The notes: generated from the letters alone by a model not told the origin. Positions 50,583 through 59,723 are shown, numbered from the stretch's first letter. The stretch: 64,000 nt of DNA from an uncultured Alistipes sp. (GCA_900769405.1 CAAGGL010000013.1:8431-72430); one strand, 5' to 3'. Program-made: numbers and translations.

Positions 50583-51530
50583 ATGGCAAACAACTTCTCG
50601 ACGGCTGTGCAGCAGCCCGTAATCGCAAAGTATGCGCAACCATTTCACAACGGTATCCAATCCTACAACCTCTCGCGGCACGGGATCGGAATGGTGTTGC
50701 GCGGCAAAAAGTATATCTATTCGGGCGACGTGCGCCAAGAGATCGGGCGTGGCGATCTGTTTTTCCTCGCCACGGGCAACCACTACATCGAGGATCAGCC
50801 CGAAGCAAACCGCCCGTTCGAGCAGATTATGTTCTACTACACGCCGTCGCAGTTGGCCTCGATACTCTCGCAACTGAGCATCACCTACCATCTGAACATC
50901 TCGAACGACCACTCGTGTGCGGCGTGCCGCGAGCAGAATTTCGTGGTCTGCGAGGCGACAAGTGCCCTGCGCAACTTCTTCCTGACAACCAACAACTACA
51001 TCAAAGACGAGCTGTTCAACCACGACGAAACGGCCGAGAACCTGAAAATGACCGAGTTGATCTATCTGATTGTGTCGCAGGAGGATAACTGCATCAAGAG
51101 CAAGGTGATGGACAACGCCGACACGGGCAAGGAGAGCTTCGAGCAGATCATCTATGCACACATCTTCGAGGACGTTCCGATCGAGGAGCTGGCGCGAATG
51201 TGCAACCGCTCGCTCACCTCGTTCAAAAAGGAGTTCAAGAAACATTTCATCGAGCCGCCCCACCGCTGGTTCATCAAGCAGCGACTGATGCACGCGCGAC
51301 TGCTGCTCATCTCGACCAACAAATCGATCTCGGAGGTGGGTTTGGAGTGCGGTTTCCCCAACACCTCGCACTTCATCAAACTCTTCAAAAAGGCCTACGG
51401 ACATACGCCCGTCAGCTATCGTCACCGCCACGTCGGAGGCACAGAGGTGGCTGCCAAGACGGTCGGCAGCAGCACGGTCGATGTGATCGACGTCGATGAA
51501 CTCGAACAGCAGATTGCCGTTGGCGAGTAG
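50583..51530 (+). CDS. AraC-family transcriptional regulator
   Basis: A 315-residue regulator. The N-terminal ~140 residues are a cupin-like sensing domain (RHGIGMVLRGKKYIYSGDV, GRGDLFFLATGNHY). The C-terminal AraC DNA-binding domain (residues ~190-285) has both helix-turn-helix units: VPIEELARMCNRSLTSFKKEFKKHF and ISEVGLECGFPNTSHFIKLFKKAYGHTPVSYR. A ~30-residue tail rich in Val/Asp follows. It lies between EF-G2 and the virion-like operon and is the nearest regulator to the latter; a regulatory link is only inferred. Confidence 0.93.
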   Translation: MANNFSTAVQQPVIAKYAQPFHNGIQSYNLSRHGIGMVLRGKKYIYSGDVRQEIGRGDLFFLATGNHYIEDQPEANRPFEQIMFYYTPSQLASILSQLSITYHLNISNDHSCAACREQNFVVCEATSALRNFFLTTNNYIKDELFNHDETAENLKMTELIYLIVSQEDNCIKSKVMDNADTGKESFEQIIYAHIFEDVPIEELARMCNRSLTSFKKEFKKHFIEPPHRWFIKQRLMHARLLLISTNKSISEVGLECGFPNTSHFIKLFKKAYGHTPVSYRHRHVGGTEVAAKTVGSSTVDVIDVDELEQQIAVGE

Positions 51531-51774
51531 GCTCACAGGCGTGGGCTTTCGGGCGGGGTTGGTGCGACCCTCTCGGAGCCCCCACAGAGCCTCTTCGCCA
51601 CCCCTCACAGCCCCCTCATAGCACCCCTTTCGCCATCTCCACAGAACCCTCTCGCGGCTCTCTCGCGGGGGTTTTAGCTACAAACGTTCGTTTTTTTATT
51701 TAAGGCAGCAGGTTAATAAATGACTTTTTGATGTGCAGAAAATTTATTTTTCTTCATCAAAATATGCAAAAAAA

Positions 51775-51789
51775 GTGATAAATTATCAC
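51775..51789. promoter_or_regulatory. 15-bp palindrome GTGATAA-A-TTATCAC, candidate operator
   Basis: Perfect 7-bp arms, 8 bp upstream of the -33 of the orphan promoter. A further GTGATAA lies at 51841-51847 and another in the leader of the virion-like operon (61187-61193). Confidence 0.5.
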
Positions 51790-51796
51790 GAAAAGA

Positions 51797-51828
51797 TTTG
51801 GAAGTTACGTTCCGAATCGTTATATTTG
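51797..51828 (+). promoter_or_regulatory. orphan promoter
   Basis: TTTG (51797-51800), 20-bp spacer, TATATTTG (51821-51828). Nothing longer than a 14-codon frame follows before the terminator at 51907. Confidence 0.75.
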
Positions 51829-51834
51829 CATTAA

Positions 51835-51945
51835 GAAAATGTGATAATGGTCGTCGTGATGACGGATGTTATACACGTCTCATTAACCTAACTAACCTAA
51901 ATCCAACCCCTCCCGATTTCAAATCGAGAGGGGCCTTTTTTTCTG
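51835..51945 (+). ncRNA. candidate small RNA or micropeptide transcript
   Basis: A predicted ~110-nt transcript from the orphan promoter to the terminator at 51907-51940. It holds one short frame, ATG 51847 to TAA 51891, encoding MVVVMTDVIHVSLT. It converges with the 3' end of the virion-like operon, stopping 5-10 bp short of its last codon. Whether RNA or peptide is the product is unknown. Confidence 0.5.
51907..51940 (+). terminator. intrinsic terminator of the orphan unit
   Basis: CCCCTCCCGATTT paired with AAATCGAGAGGGG (one mismatch), then a T-run. Confidence 0.85.
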
Positions 51946-51949
51946 CCGA

Positions 51950-52378
51950 TCAATAATCACTCAGAAAGTATTTCCAACCACGATCGAGGGCGGCAAGTTG
52001 CTCGGGCGAGGGTTCGTGACCGCGCTCGAAGCGGCTCATAGCCTCGACAATCGCCCTCAGACGTACATCTCGCGGCAGTAGCACCGCATCGGGATCGACC
52101 TCGGCACGCTCGGACACAAAGCGGATATAGCTCGCCGTATCGTTCTCGATCGGGGGTGCCCAGCGCGTAACGATCGCACGCAGGGTGTCGATCCCATAGC
52201 GGCGGCGGTACGATTCGAGCAGCACAAACATCGCGCGGTAGCCCCACTCGTCGCTCTCGAACTCCTTGAATGCAGGGTCGCACGAGGGGCGTCGCTCACC
52301 GCGGTAGCGCACTCCGCAGCGGCGGATATTACCGGGGTTGTGGTTGCGTTCGGCACGGGTCAGTTGGTGCGTTTTCAT
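51950..52378 (-). CDS. NPGNIR-motif lysozyme-like protein (structural protein P5 type)
   Basis: A 142-residue protein with the AERNHNPGNIRRCGVRYRGE start typical of small phage proteins often labelled structural protein P5 and thought to have a muramidase-like fold, followed by FKEFESDEWGYRAMFVLLESYRRRYG and IVTRWAPPIENDTASYIRFVSE. It probably cuts peptidoglycan. Last gene of the virion-like operon; its ATG overlaps the holin stop (ATGA), a usual holin-endolysin arrangement. A longer frame into the holin gene was rejected. Confidence 0.8.
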   Translation of the reverse strand: MKTHQLTRAERNHNPGNIRRCGVRYRGERRPSCDPAFKEFESDEWGYRAMFVLLESYRRRYGIDTLRAIVTRWAPPIENDTASYIRFVSERAEVDPDAVLLPRDVRLRAIVEAMSRFERGHEPSPEQLAALDRGWKYFLSDY

Positions 52379-52818
52379 AGTTTTGTGGGGATTTGGTCGC
52401 CGAGGGTGTCGGAGAGCTGTTTCTGCATAAATTGGCGCAACCAGCGGAAGGGCGGGTAATTGCACACCTCGGCGCCGTTTTCGAGGAAACTCCACAGCTC
52501 AACGCCACAGACAAAGCCCGTGAAGAGGTTTGCCAGACGCAGGTGCGCGAAGTCCAAAATGAGCGAGTCGATGAGCCACGAGAGGGCGATACCGACGACG
52601 ATTATGGCGGTTTTGCGGACTGTATCCCAGGCACGTTCGCTCTCGAAGCTCCACACCGTACCGAGGCGTGCAGCGCGGTGGCGCGAGGCAACAACACCCG
52701 TAACGAAATCGACCGCCACGAATGTAATCGCGCAACAGATCAGACCCGCAATGGGGGCAAAGATGCCGACAACGGCCGACAAAGCCCCGAAAATCAATTT
52801 TATGAGGGTATTTTCCAT
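52375..52818 (-). CDS. phage holin-like membrane protein
   Basis: A 147-residue protein with three or four membrane helices: IFGALSAVVGIFAPIAGLICCAITFVAVDFVTG and ...TAIIVVGIALSWLIDSLILDF, plus the LFTGFVCGVELWSFLENGAEV segment. The DFVTGVVASRH motif matches the holin_4-type family that makes membrane holes for endolysin release. It is coupled to the lysozyme-like gene. Confidence 0.85.
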   Translation of the reverse strand: MENTLIKLIFGALSAVVGIFAPIAGLICCAITFVAVDFVTGVVASRHRAARLGTVWSFESERAWDTVRKTAIIVVGIALSWLIDSLILDFAHLRLANLFTGFVCGVELWSFLENGAEVCNYPPFRWLRQFMQKQLSDTLGDQIPTKL

Positions 52819-52869
52819 AGGTGTTTTAAGGTTGAAGAATAACAGAAAAAGGCTTTTTTCGCTCTTGTC

Positions 52870-52922
52870 GAGGGAGGTTCGGGAGCCGCGGCGGTCGAAA
52901 CTGCCACTAAGCCCCCGACCTC
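52870..52922 (-). other. hairpin in the connector-holin gap
   Basis: The 129-bp gap before the holin contains GAGGTTCGGGAGC (52874-52886) and GCCCCCGACCTC (52911-52922), which pair with one bulge. It could lower or separate expression of the lysis genes. No reading frame is supported here. Confidence 0.5.
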
Positions 52923-52947
52923 AATAGCGACAAAAAACGGAGAATCA

Positions 52948-53424
52948 TCACAACACCACGCCGCCGTCGGTACGGCAACAGTGCCAGATGTTCTGGCGCG
53001 AGTCATACTCGGGGTAGTGCTCGGGAGCCGCCTCGATCGTCGCAACGGCCTTATGCAGCAGCGTTGCGGCCTGAGCGAGGGCTGTGCGACGCAACGAACG
53101 GAGTTCGTTTTCGGTTGCGGCGTCGAGGTATTGGTTTGCGCTCCTCGACACACCAACCGAGCCGATGCGCAGTGCCAGCGCAGGGATCATCAACACGCGG
53201 GTGTAGAGCGCAAGGGCGGGTGCAACACTCTCATCGAGCAGCTCGGCGTAGTTGCCCGCAGCCAGCGCCTCGACCATTGCCACGCCGAGCACCGGTACGA
53301 TGAATCGCTCCTGCGCCACAGCGATCGTCAGCGGATTGACATCGGCGGGGGTGACGCGATCGAGCGGGGCAAAGGCTTGCAGTGCCACCTCTTCGGGGGA
53401 GATAAGGTTTTCCATAGCGGTCAT
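52948..53424 (-). CDS. putative head-tail connector (DUF6712-like)
   Basis: A 158-residue, mainly helical protein directly behind the portal gene (TAA then ATG, no gap). ISPEEVALQAFAPLDRVTPADVNPLTIAVAQERFI and the LRIGSVGVSRSANQY turn resemble the DUF6712/gp6-like head-tail adaptor group in Bacteroidota prophages, where such genes follow the portal. The assignment rests on position, size and helical pattern. Confidence 0.6.
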   Translation of the reverse strand: MTAMENLISPEEVALQAFAPLDRVTPADVNPLTIAVAQERFIVPVLGVAMVEALAAGNYAELLDESVAPALALYTRVLMIPALALRIGSVGVSRSANQYLDAATENELRSLRRTALAQAATLLHKAVATIEAAPEHYPEYDSRQNIWHCCRTDGGVVL

Positions 53425-54639
53425 TTAGTCGATGTTACGAAGGTTGTACTTGGTGATCTGCGCCAGGAAGGGCTGCTGATCCTCGGCCTCGGGATCGTAG
53501 TCAAGACCATCGGCTTTGCGAGCCTCCCAGACGCGCATATAGAGGGGTTTGGCCTTGGTAGGCGGGCGGTTGACGATCTGCAACGACGAGGTGTCGAGCC
53601 CCAAAATCGTGCGCATCAACTCCTCGATCGGCTCCATCAGTTCGGCCTGCTCGGCAAGGATTACGGTGTTGAGCGCGATCTCGTACTCGTGCAGAATACG
53701 GTCGGCATTGAATCCCGACGAGTAGTCCAATCCACTCAGCGCGCGGAACCACGAATGTGCCACGACGATGTCGCTGGTAGCCTGCGTGTGGAGGTCTGTC
53801 CAATCGCCGTCGTTAGCCGAGCCGATGGGGATGAAACGCGAGTTGTCGTCGCCCGCGCCGTCGCGGATCACAAACATCACCTGACCGGGCGAACCCGCAA
53901 AGCGACGCTCGGCACGGCGCACCAGATCGTAGGCTGCCTGCTCGTTGTCGATGTCGGCATCGAGCATCATCACGCCCGATAGCTGGAACGAATTGTCCAA
54001 TCGCGAGATGTTCCAACGGTCTGTTTTGTAGGCGATTGCCGACACGTTCATACCCGCGATGTAGGGCGGCACTCCATAGTGCTCGAACGTGGGTTCGTAA
54101 TCCTTGTAGTGGATAATCGCGCGGTGCAGACCCTCGTCATCGACCTCAAAGGTGGGATAGAGCGCGATCTGTCGAGCCTCGCTGAGCTTGAAGTGCGCCC
54201 AATCGTGGTGCAGCAACACGTGCTGGTTGTCGCGTGCCAGGCGGCAGTGCGAGGCGTCGTGGTGATAGAGCGCCAGGAACGAGTGGTCGGCATCGGTGAC
54301 CACCTCCAAGAAGGCGTTTCCGAAGAGCGATTTGTCGAACGCCAGGCGGTTGAGCGTCTGTCGGAGCGTGTCGCCCGCGCCATTCACGCGCTCGACGAAG
54401 GCACCAAGCAGACGATTCGTGTGGTCGAAATTGAAGCCCTTACCCGAGATGTAGTCGGCCTTGTCGTTGATGATTCGGCGGTGGGTTGTCGAGCGGCGCG
54501 ACATCTGCGCCAAAGCCGCAGGGAGCAGGTTGTCGTCGCCCCAGCGCCAGAATTTATCGCTCGTGCAGCGCGTCGCACGCACGAAGTAGGGATCCGAACG
54601 CTCGGCCGCAGCCAGAATTTTAGTAGGTTTATTGCTCAT
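53425..54639 (-). CDS. phage portal protein
   Basis: A 404-residue protein with portal-like organisation: FWRWGDDNLLPAALAQM, HRRIINDKADYISGKGF, LRQTLNRLAFDKSLFGNAFLEVV (clip/stem lead-in), the helical region EYEIALNTVILAEQAELMEPIEELMRTILG and a Pro-rich tail (NRPPTKAKPLYM). Portals form the dodecameric DNA gate of the capsid. At 404 residues it is at the short end for the family. It precedes the connector and follows an unknown 167-residue gene. Confidence 0.82.
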   Translation of the reverse strand: MSNKPTKILAAAERSDPYFVRATRCTSDKFWRWGDDNLLPAALAQMSRRSTTHRRIINDKADYISGKGFNFDHTNRLLGAFVERVNGAGDTLRQTLNRLAFDKSLFGNAFLEVVTDADHSFLALYHHDASHCRLARDNQHVLLHHDWAHFKLSEARQIALYPTFEVDDEGLHRAIIHYKDYEPTFEHYGVPPYIAGMNVSAIAYKTDRWNISRLDNSFQLSGVMMLDADIDNEQAAYDLVRRAERRFAGSPGQVMFVIRDGAGDDNSRFIPIGSANDGDWTDLHTQATSDIVVAHSWFRALSGLDYSSGFNADRILHEYEIALNTVILAEQAELMEPIEELMRTILGLDTSSLQIVNRPPTKAKPLYMRVWEARKADGLDYDPEAEDQQPFLAQITKYNLRNID

Positions 54640-54657
54640 AGTCTTTTCGATTGATTT

Positions 54658-55161
54658 TTAGTTGATTAGAACGGGTGCGAGGCACTCGGTGTAACATTCG
54701 AGCATAATGTACGACACGGGGCGTTCGTCGCGCTCGGCCTCGATGTGGTGGCTCGACGAGGCCATACGCAGCGCCTGCTCGTAGCCCAGCCGCGGCGACA
54801 CCCCGACCAACATTTCCAAGCCCGTATTGAGCTTCACGCGGGCAACCATACCGCCCAATCGCGTAGCCTCGTTGAGCGATCGGACAAAGGCGGCAGTATC
54901 CTCGCGCGCGGGCAGCTCGAAACGCAGGGCGTGATAGACCTCGGTCACGCCGTTGCTGACGGTCGAAGTCTGAATGTAGGAGCCCGACGAGGGGAGGAAA
55001 TCGACCTTCACGAAGCGGTTGTTGTCGATGATTTGGGGCGTTGCGCAGCGGGTTTTCGACAGGTCGAATGTGGGTAGCGCCAGACTTCGTGCCTCGATCA
55101 GTTCAATGGTGGCGACTCCCCCTACAAGGGAGCCGCACACACGGTTGAAACTTGCGATCAT
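54658..55161 (-). CDS. unknown protein between capsid and portal genes
   Basis: A 167-residue protein 2 bp after the capsid gene, without signal peptide or membrane helix (GGVATIELIEARSLALPTFDLSKT; VDFLPSSGSYIQTSTVSNGVTEVYHALRFELP). The beta-rich N-terminal half and TEVYHALRFELP resemble small structural proteins of Bacteroidota prophages; a head-completion role is inferred from position only. Confidence 0.6.
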   Translation of the reverse strand: MIASFNRVCGSLVGGVATIELIEARSLALPTFDLSKTRCATPQIIDNNRFVKVDFLPSSGSYIQTSTVSNGVTEVYHALRFELPAREDTAAFVRSLNEATRLGGMVARVKLNTGLEMLVGVSPRLGYEQALRMASSSHHIEAERDERPVSYIMLECYTECLAPVLIN

Positions 55162-55163
55162 CG

Positions 55164-56141
55164 CTACTCGATGTGAGCATACGACATCAACTCAGGCAGC
55201 AGATAGTCGCAGCCGGCCATAAATACGGCACGCTGACGGTTCTCCATCTGGTCGGGGTTGTACCACATACGGATCTCGGTACCCGGGAAGTCCGACGTAT
55301 TGACGGCCAGTGCCAAGTTGCGGCGGTCGGTCAGGATCACGAACGAGTCAGGCAACTCGGGAGCCATCTGCGCATACTTACCCAACTGCAAGTCGATCAC
55401 GGGCACACCGCGCATCGAGAGCGTTGCGCGACCATTCTGCTTGGCCTCGTAAGCGGCATCGAGTACCACACTATCGAGCGAGTTCTCGTATGCGGCGTAG
55501 ATATCCGACGAGCAGAAGAATGCCAGCTGACCCTCCGACTTCAACGCGCGCAACTCCTCGGGCGCATCGGCCAGCATCTGGCGCAACAGATCCTCGGTAA
55601 AGCCCTCGGTTGCGATCTCCGACGACGAGTAGGTGGTGTAGGTCATCTCCTCGCGGTCGGTGTGGATCGCTTTGAGCAGACCGTTGAATGTGTTCAGCGA
55701 GCCATTCGAGCGGTCGGTATTACCGAGCCACATCGTTGCGCGGATACTCTCGGCAATAGCCTGACGGAACAACTCGGTCTCGGCAGCCTCCAACTCGGTA
55801 CCCGACAGGTCGTCCATATTGACGTCGGCGCGGTTGGTGATCAACTCATAGACCATCGAGAAGTAGTCCGAAGCCGAGTATGCGATTTCGGCCTTCACCT
55901 TGCTCATATCGATCGACTTCTGGTAGCGGTCGGCTGCGGTCGAGCCGTTCCAACCTGCACCATAGGGCTGCAAGATGTCGCCACTACGACGCCAGAAGTT
56001 GAGTGTGGTGGGTACGGGCATATTGTACATCACCTTGATGCCCAGATCGAGGGCGTCGGGTCCGGTCAGCATCGGACGGAAGAAGATGGTTTCGAGCTCG
56101 CGACCCGAATAGGTCTTGGGGTTTTCGATCAGTTTACTCAT
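55164..56141 (-). CDS. putative major capsid protein (HK97-like)
   Basis: A 325-residue protein next to a ClpP-like protease, the usual protease-capsid order. It begins MSKLIENPKTYSGRELETIFFRPML, contains a helical segment with DLSGTELEAAETELFRQAIAESIRATMWLGNTDR, and a central beta-rich part (FFCSSDIYAAYENSL, MRGVPVIDLQLGK) ending LPDSFVILTDRRNLALAVNTSD...EIRMWYNPDQMENRQRAVFMAGCDYLLPELM, the P-domain-like pattern of HK97-type capsids. No N-terminal scaffold extension of more than ~20 residues is apparent. Confidence 0.78.
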   Translation of the reverse strand: MSKLIENPKTYSGRELETIFFRPMLTGPDALDLGIKVMYNMPVPTTLNFWRRSGDILQPYGAGWNGSTAADRYQKSIDMSKVKAEIAYSASDYFSMVYELITNRADVNMDDLSGTELEAAETELFRQAIAESIRATMWLGNTDRSNGSLNTFNGLLKAIHTDREEMTYTTYSSSEIATEGFTEDLLRQMLADAPEELRALKSEGQLAFFCSSDIYAAYENSLDSVVLDAAYEAKQNGRATLSMRGVPVIDLQLGKYAQMAPELPDSFVILTDRRNLALAVNTSDFPGTEIRMWYNPDQMENRQRAVFMAGCDYLLPELMSYAHIE

Positions 56142-56201
56142 AATGTTTTTAGTTTTTTGAAAGGTTTGTGAATAAGGTTAATTGGTTGGGTGAATCGTTG
56201 A

Positions 56202-57071
56202 TTAAAACTTCGCATCGCGAATTGCGTCGGCGTCGCGCGAGTACGAGGCGGCATTTGCGGGCTCCTCGGCCTCACGATCCGAGGGGTCTTCGGTAGGTTC
56301 GATTGTGGTGGGTGTGGCACGCTCTTGACCGCGACGCAGAGCCTCAACGGCAGCCGAGGAGCGCGCCTCGACGGCTACGGCCTCGATGTCGAGCACGGCG
56401 CGGGGCATAGGCTCGTCGGCGGTGGGACGGAGTGCCGAGATCAGACGTCCAGCAGCGTCGGCAATACGCGCCTTGATGGTGCGGCGCGTGGCGGCGGGAG
56501 AGATGATGCGATCGACCAAACCCGCTTCGAACGCCTCCTCGGGCGTGAGCCAGCGACCGTTGCCGTTGTTTTCGTTCATCAGGGCGACGATCTGCTCCAC
56601 CTCGCGACCACTGCGTGACGAGTAGATCGCGGCCAGACGTTCGTCGGTCTTTGCGAGCAGGTCGAGGCTCTGTTGCAGGTCGAGGGCGTTACCTTCGGTC
56701 GCGCTTACCGAGCGATGAATCAGGTAGAGAGCGTTGTCCATAATCTCGCGACAACCCTCCGCGGCGGCCTGTGCAATGATTGTGGCGGCCGAGGCGGTGT
56801 AGCCGTGGCAGCGTGTCACAACGTGGGTGTCGAGCCCGCAGAGCGCGTCGTAGATCAGCAGTGCGTCGGCGACATTACCGCCCGTCGAGCGGATATTGAC
56901 GGTGATCTGATCGACGTCGAGGGCTCGAATCTGGTCGAGGGCGCGGTTGAAGGCCTCGTAGGTTGCCACGCTGCGCGAGTCGGTGGCGGCGGGCTCAATG
57001 CCGATCGTACCTTCGATGTCGATCACTGCCGTGCGGTCGGCCGAGCAACGAATTTCGATTGAGTTTTTCAT
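56202..57071 (-). CDS. ClpP-like head maturation protease
   Basis: A 289-residue protein whose first ~200 residues are a ClpP-type serine protease: VNIRSTGGNVADALLIYDAL (oxyanion loop), Ser94 in GYTASAATI, His119 in LYLIHRS, and the WLTPEEAFEAGLVDRI end of the fold. The C-terminal ~80 residues are Ala/Glu/Arg-rich and low complexity, which fits a scaffold-like or interaction tail. It should trim capsid or scaffold proteins. Its ATG overlaps the stop of the 94-residue gene (ATGA). Confidence 0.88.
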   Translation of the reverse strand: MKNSIEIRCSADRTAVIDIEGTIGIEPAATDSRSVATYEAFNRALDQIRALDVDQITVNIRSTGGNVADALLIYDALCGLDTHVVTRCHGYTASAATIIAQAAAEGCREIMDNALYLIHRSVSATEGNALDLQQSLDLLAKTDERLAAIYSSRSGREVEQIVALMNENNGNGRWLTPEEAFEAGLVDRIISPAATRRTIKARIADAAGRLISALRPTADEPMPRAVLDIEAVAVEARSSAAVEALRRGQERATPTTIEPTEDPSDREAEEPANAASYSRDADAIRDAKF

Positions 57072-57352
57072 TTTTGTAATAGTTTGATTGTTTGTTGATT
57101 AGAGGTGTCATAGACGGCGCGGCAGGCGGTCGAATAGGAGCAACCGAAGTCGGTTGCGGCCTGCTCCAAGGCCTCGGTTTTGGCTCTTCCGCGCGTGGTC
57201 TGCTCCTCGACATAGAGTGCCAGGGCGAGGGCACGCAGGCGGGTTGTATCGAGCAGATTGGCGCGGATCAGGCGGTCGGCGATGCGGCGCGCACGAACAG
57301 GCGGACAGAGGTCGCGCAACAGCCGCTCGAATGGGCGGGTATCAATAGGCAT
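57068..57352 (-). CDS. small basic helical protein, possible DNA-binding
   Basis: A 94-residue, helix-rich, Arg/Ala-rich protein. The stretch ALEQAATDFGCSYSTACRAVYD looks like a helix-turn-helix. In position it resembles small terminase or regulatory proteins, but no large terminase gene accompanies it. Function not known. Coupled to the protease gene by ATGA overlap. Confidence 0.6.
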   Translation of the reverse strand: MPIDTRPFERLLRDLCPPVRARRIADRLIRANLLDTTRLRALALALYVEEQTTRGRAKTEALEQAATDFGCSYSTACRAVYDTSNQQTIKLLQK

Positions 57353-57367
57353 AAAGGCTCAGATTTT

Positions 57368-59710
57368 TTAGACTAATTGAACGAATCGGCAACGTGCCAC
57401 ACACTCCTCGGCGCGCCACTCCTCGATGGCGTCCAGACGGTAGAGTCCCTCCTCGCCGCCGATCGTCAGTCGGAAGGTCGAGCGCAGGTCACGATGTGCG
57501 GGGTCGGTAGCGATAATGGGGAGCAGGTCGGCAGCCGAGAGTTGCAACGAGAGGGTTACGCGGCGAGCCGTATTGAGCTCTTCGTAGTGGTCGTCGAAGT
57601 ATCGGTGCAGACCCTTCGCACCGTCGCGATCCTCGAAGCAGAGCGAACCCTCAGTCGAGTGGAACGCCGCGTGGGGATAGGCTCCCGCGGCCAAACCCCA
57701 ACGCTCGTCCTCGGGCAGGGTCTTCATACCGTTGTAGAGGAGTATCTTGGTGGGGAAGTTGAGCTGCGCGGGGTCGTCGGCGTCGCGGTCACCCACCTGC
57801 GGCAGCGATACCGACGGCGCGAGGGCGATGATCTCCGAGGCGTTGATCGTCGGTGCAAAGAGTGTGTTGCAGGCGTCGCGCTCGCCCTCGTCGGCAAGTT
57901 TCGAGCGCACCTCGCCCACCCACTCGCCAAAGCGATCGTCGTGCTGCTGGTTGTAGCGCGCCACGGCTCCGTCACCCGTCTGGTAGCGGTGTCGCGTAGC
58001 CTCGTCGCTACCGATTGCAGCCTGCGTGACAAGAATGGGAAGCGTCGGGATGATGCGGTCGCTCCAATCGATAACGCTCTCACGATCAACCATATCAGCG
58101 GCCGACTCGATATAGACCTTACGCTCCGCAGGGTCGGTATAGAATCGCAGGTTGAACATCTGCGCCAGCGCTTCGAGCAGATCGACCTGACGCATATCGT
58201 GGTGGAGGATGTCGGCGAGCGTGAAGGTCGAGCCGAGGGCGGGATTGGGTTGGAACGAGGGGTATGCGCGGGTCGAGGCATAGAGTGTCATCTTCTGCCC
58301 CTGCGCCGCGCCGCTGAATGCGATTTTGCGGAAGGCGAAGGGATCCGAGGCCGAGATTTCGCGCGGTGCGGTTGCGACCGTCACGCTGACTTCGGTCTGC
58401 CCCGTCATCTCGACATAACCGGCATAGAGCGCCCAATCGTTCGGATAGGGAACGTAGTTCATCGCCCCCAGCGGCTTATACAAAAGCATTGGTTCGTAGG
58501 CGGTTACGGTTTCGGCGATGGTGAACAGCGCATTGTTGGCATTGAACTCGACGGCAACGGCCTCGCTGGTCATCATACCGATCTTTGCGATGTACATCAA
58601 TCGGTAGTTGTTGCCTGTGGCGTGGTCAAACACCACGCAACGATACTCCATTCCCGAGCGGAACGTAGGTCGATGATCGACAAAACGGTTGGCGAGCGCA
58701 AATCGGTAGCTATTTGCCGAATCGAGGTTGATCGTATCGAAGCCCTGCAAGAGGTAGCGCGAGGCGATGCGGTAGTCGGTGACGTAGTGGAGCTGGCAGA
58801 CGATCGAGGCATTGACCTTTTCGGCGGGCGAGAAGAGCGCCTCACCCTCGACCACGCGGAACGAATCGTCGGCAGCATAGAGGTCGGTGGCGGCCTCCGA
58901 GGGCACGACCGTATCGACCAGATTACCGAGCGAATTGAGCGTCGAGAAGGGGTTTGCATAGACCATTCCTCGGTTGTCGGCCGTAGCGGTTTTGGCTGTT
59001 GTGCGACCTGCGCGGAAACCCATTCGGGCGTCCAGGCGCGAGGTGTCGCGCTCGGCAAAACGACCACTCATCACCAATCGAGAGAAGGGTCGCGCATCGA
59101 ACAGCGAGCTCTCGACCGTGTATCCCGCATCGGCAAAAATCGCCTCGACCATCTTCGGCACGCTCACAAAGGGGTGGAAATCGCTCAGCGCGGGGATCTG
59201 CTGCACGGGCATCAACTCGACATCGGAGCGCGTGTCGGCATATCGGTCGCGCTGCACGGGCAGCAGACGCACCAGTTGATCGTTGTACCAGCTGTTGGTG
59301 ATGGTCGTGGAGTTGAGCGTGGCCTCGTAGTCGATACCCACCTCGTCGATCTGTCGCAGCGAGGCGGTGCGAGCCCACTCGTGCGCCCCCGAGATGATCT
59401 CGATCGTGTAGCGGTCGCCCTCGGTCGAGCACTCCGTACCGAGGAGCAACACCGTGCCCTCGATCAGAGCCACACCCTCGAACTCGATACGCGCCTTGTG
59501 GTCGGCGTCGTTGAACGATGTGGCGTTGAGAATCCGATCGTCGTAGCCGATGATCTCGCGATTTTGGCGGCAGATCGGTATCGAGAGTCGGTAGCGCGCA
59601 CCCGCACGCAGAGCCTTGAACGAGCGCAGGTCGGCCGAGTCGAAACTGAGCGTCGGCGTGGTGGTAGCCGCATCGGTCAGGCAGAGTCGGTTATCAATAT
59701 ATAATTCCAT
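57368..59710 (-). CDS. large unknown virion-associated protein (tail-tip-like)
   Basis: A 780-residue protein. It begins MELYIDNRLCLTDAATTTPTLSF, an opening I associate with tail-tip or hub proteins of Bacteroidota phages. A beta-rich N-terminal third is followed by a region with HYVTDYRIASRYLLQGFDTI, then VTVATAPREISASDPFAFRKIAFSG and a lineup of helices and strands (LADILHHDMRQVDLLEALAQMFNLRFYTDPAERKVYIE) like baseplate-hub proteins. No catalytic motif seen. The reverse-strand 775-residue open frame over the same DNA is a shadow with repetitive composition. Confidence 0.68.
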   Translation of the reverse strand: MELYIDNRLCLTDAATTTPTLSFDSADLRSFKALRAGARYRLSIPICRQNREIIGYDDRILNATSFNDADHKARIEFEGVALIEGTVLLLGTECSTEGDRYTIEIISGAHEWARTASLRQIDEVGIDYEATLNSTTITNSWYNDQLVRLLPVQRDRYADTRSDVELMPVQQIPALSDFHPFVSVPKMVEAIFADAGYTVESSLFDARPFSRLVMSGRFAERDTSRLDARMGFRAGRTTAKTATADNRGMVYANPFSTLNSLGNLVDTVVPSEAATDLYAADDSFRVVEGEALFSPAEKVNASIVCQLHYVTDYRIASRYLLQGFDTINLDSANSYRFALANRFVDHRPTFRSGMEYRCVVFDHATGNNYRLMYIAKIGMMTSEAVAVEFNANNALFTIAETVTAYEPMLLYKPLGAMNYVPYPNDWALYAGYVEMTGQTEVSVTVATAPREISASDPFAFRKIAFSGAAQGQKMTLYASTRAYPSFQPNPALGSTFTLADILHHDMRQVDLLEALAQMFNLRFYTDPAERKVYIESAADMVDRESVIDWSDRIIPTLPILVTQAAIGSDEATRHRYQTGDGAVARYNQQHDDRFGEWVGEVRSKLADEGERDACNTLFAPTINASEIIALAPSVSLPQVGDRDADDPAQLNFPTKILLYNGMKTLPEDERWGLAAGAYPHAAFHSTEGSLCFEDRDGAKGLHRYFDDHYEELNTARRVTLSLQLSAADLLPIIATDPAHRDLRSTFRLTIGGEEGLYRLDAIEEWRAEECVARCRFVQLV

Positions 59711-59723
59711 AATCGGTTGGCAT

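Noticed and set aside
57377..59704. Plus-strand open frame of 775 codons opposite the 780-residue virion-associated gene
   Set aside because: The minus frame keeps operon spacing and plausible secondary structure; the plus frame is rich in Arg/Val/Gly repeats and lacks a promoter.
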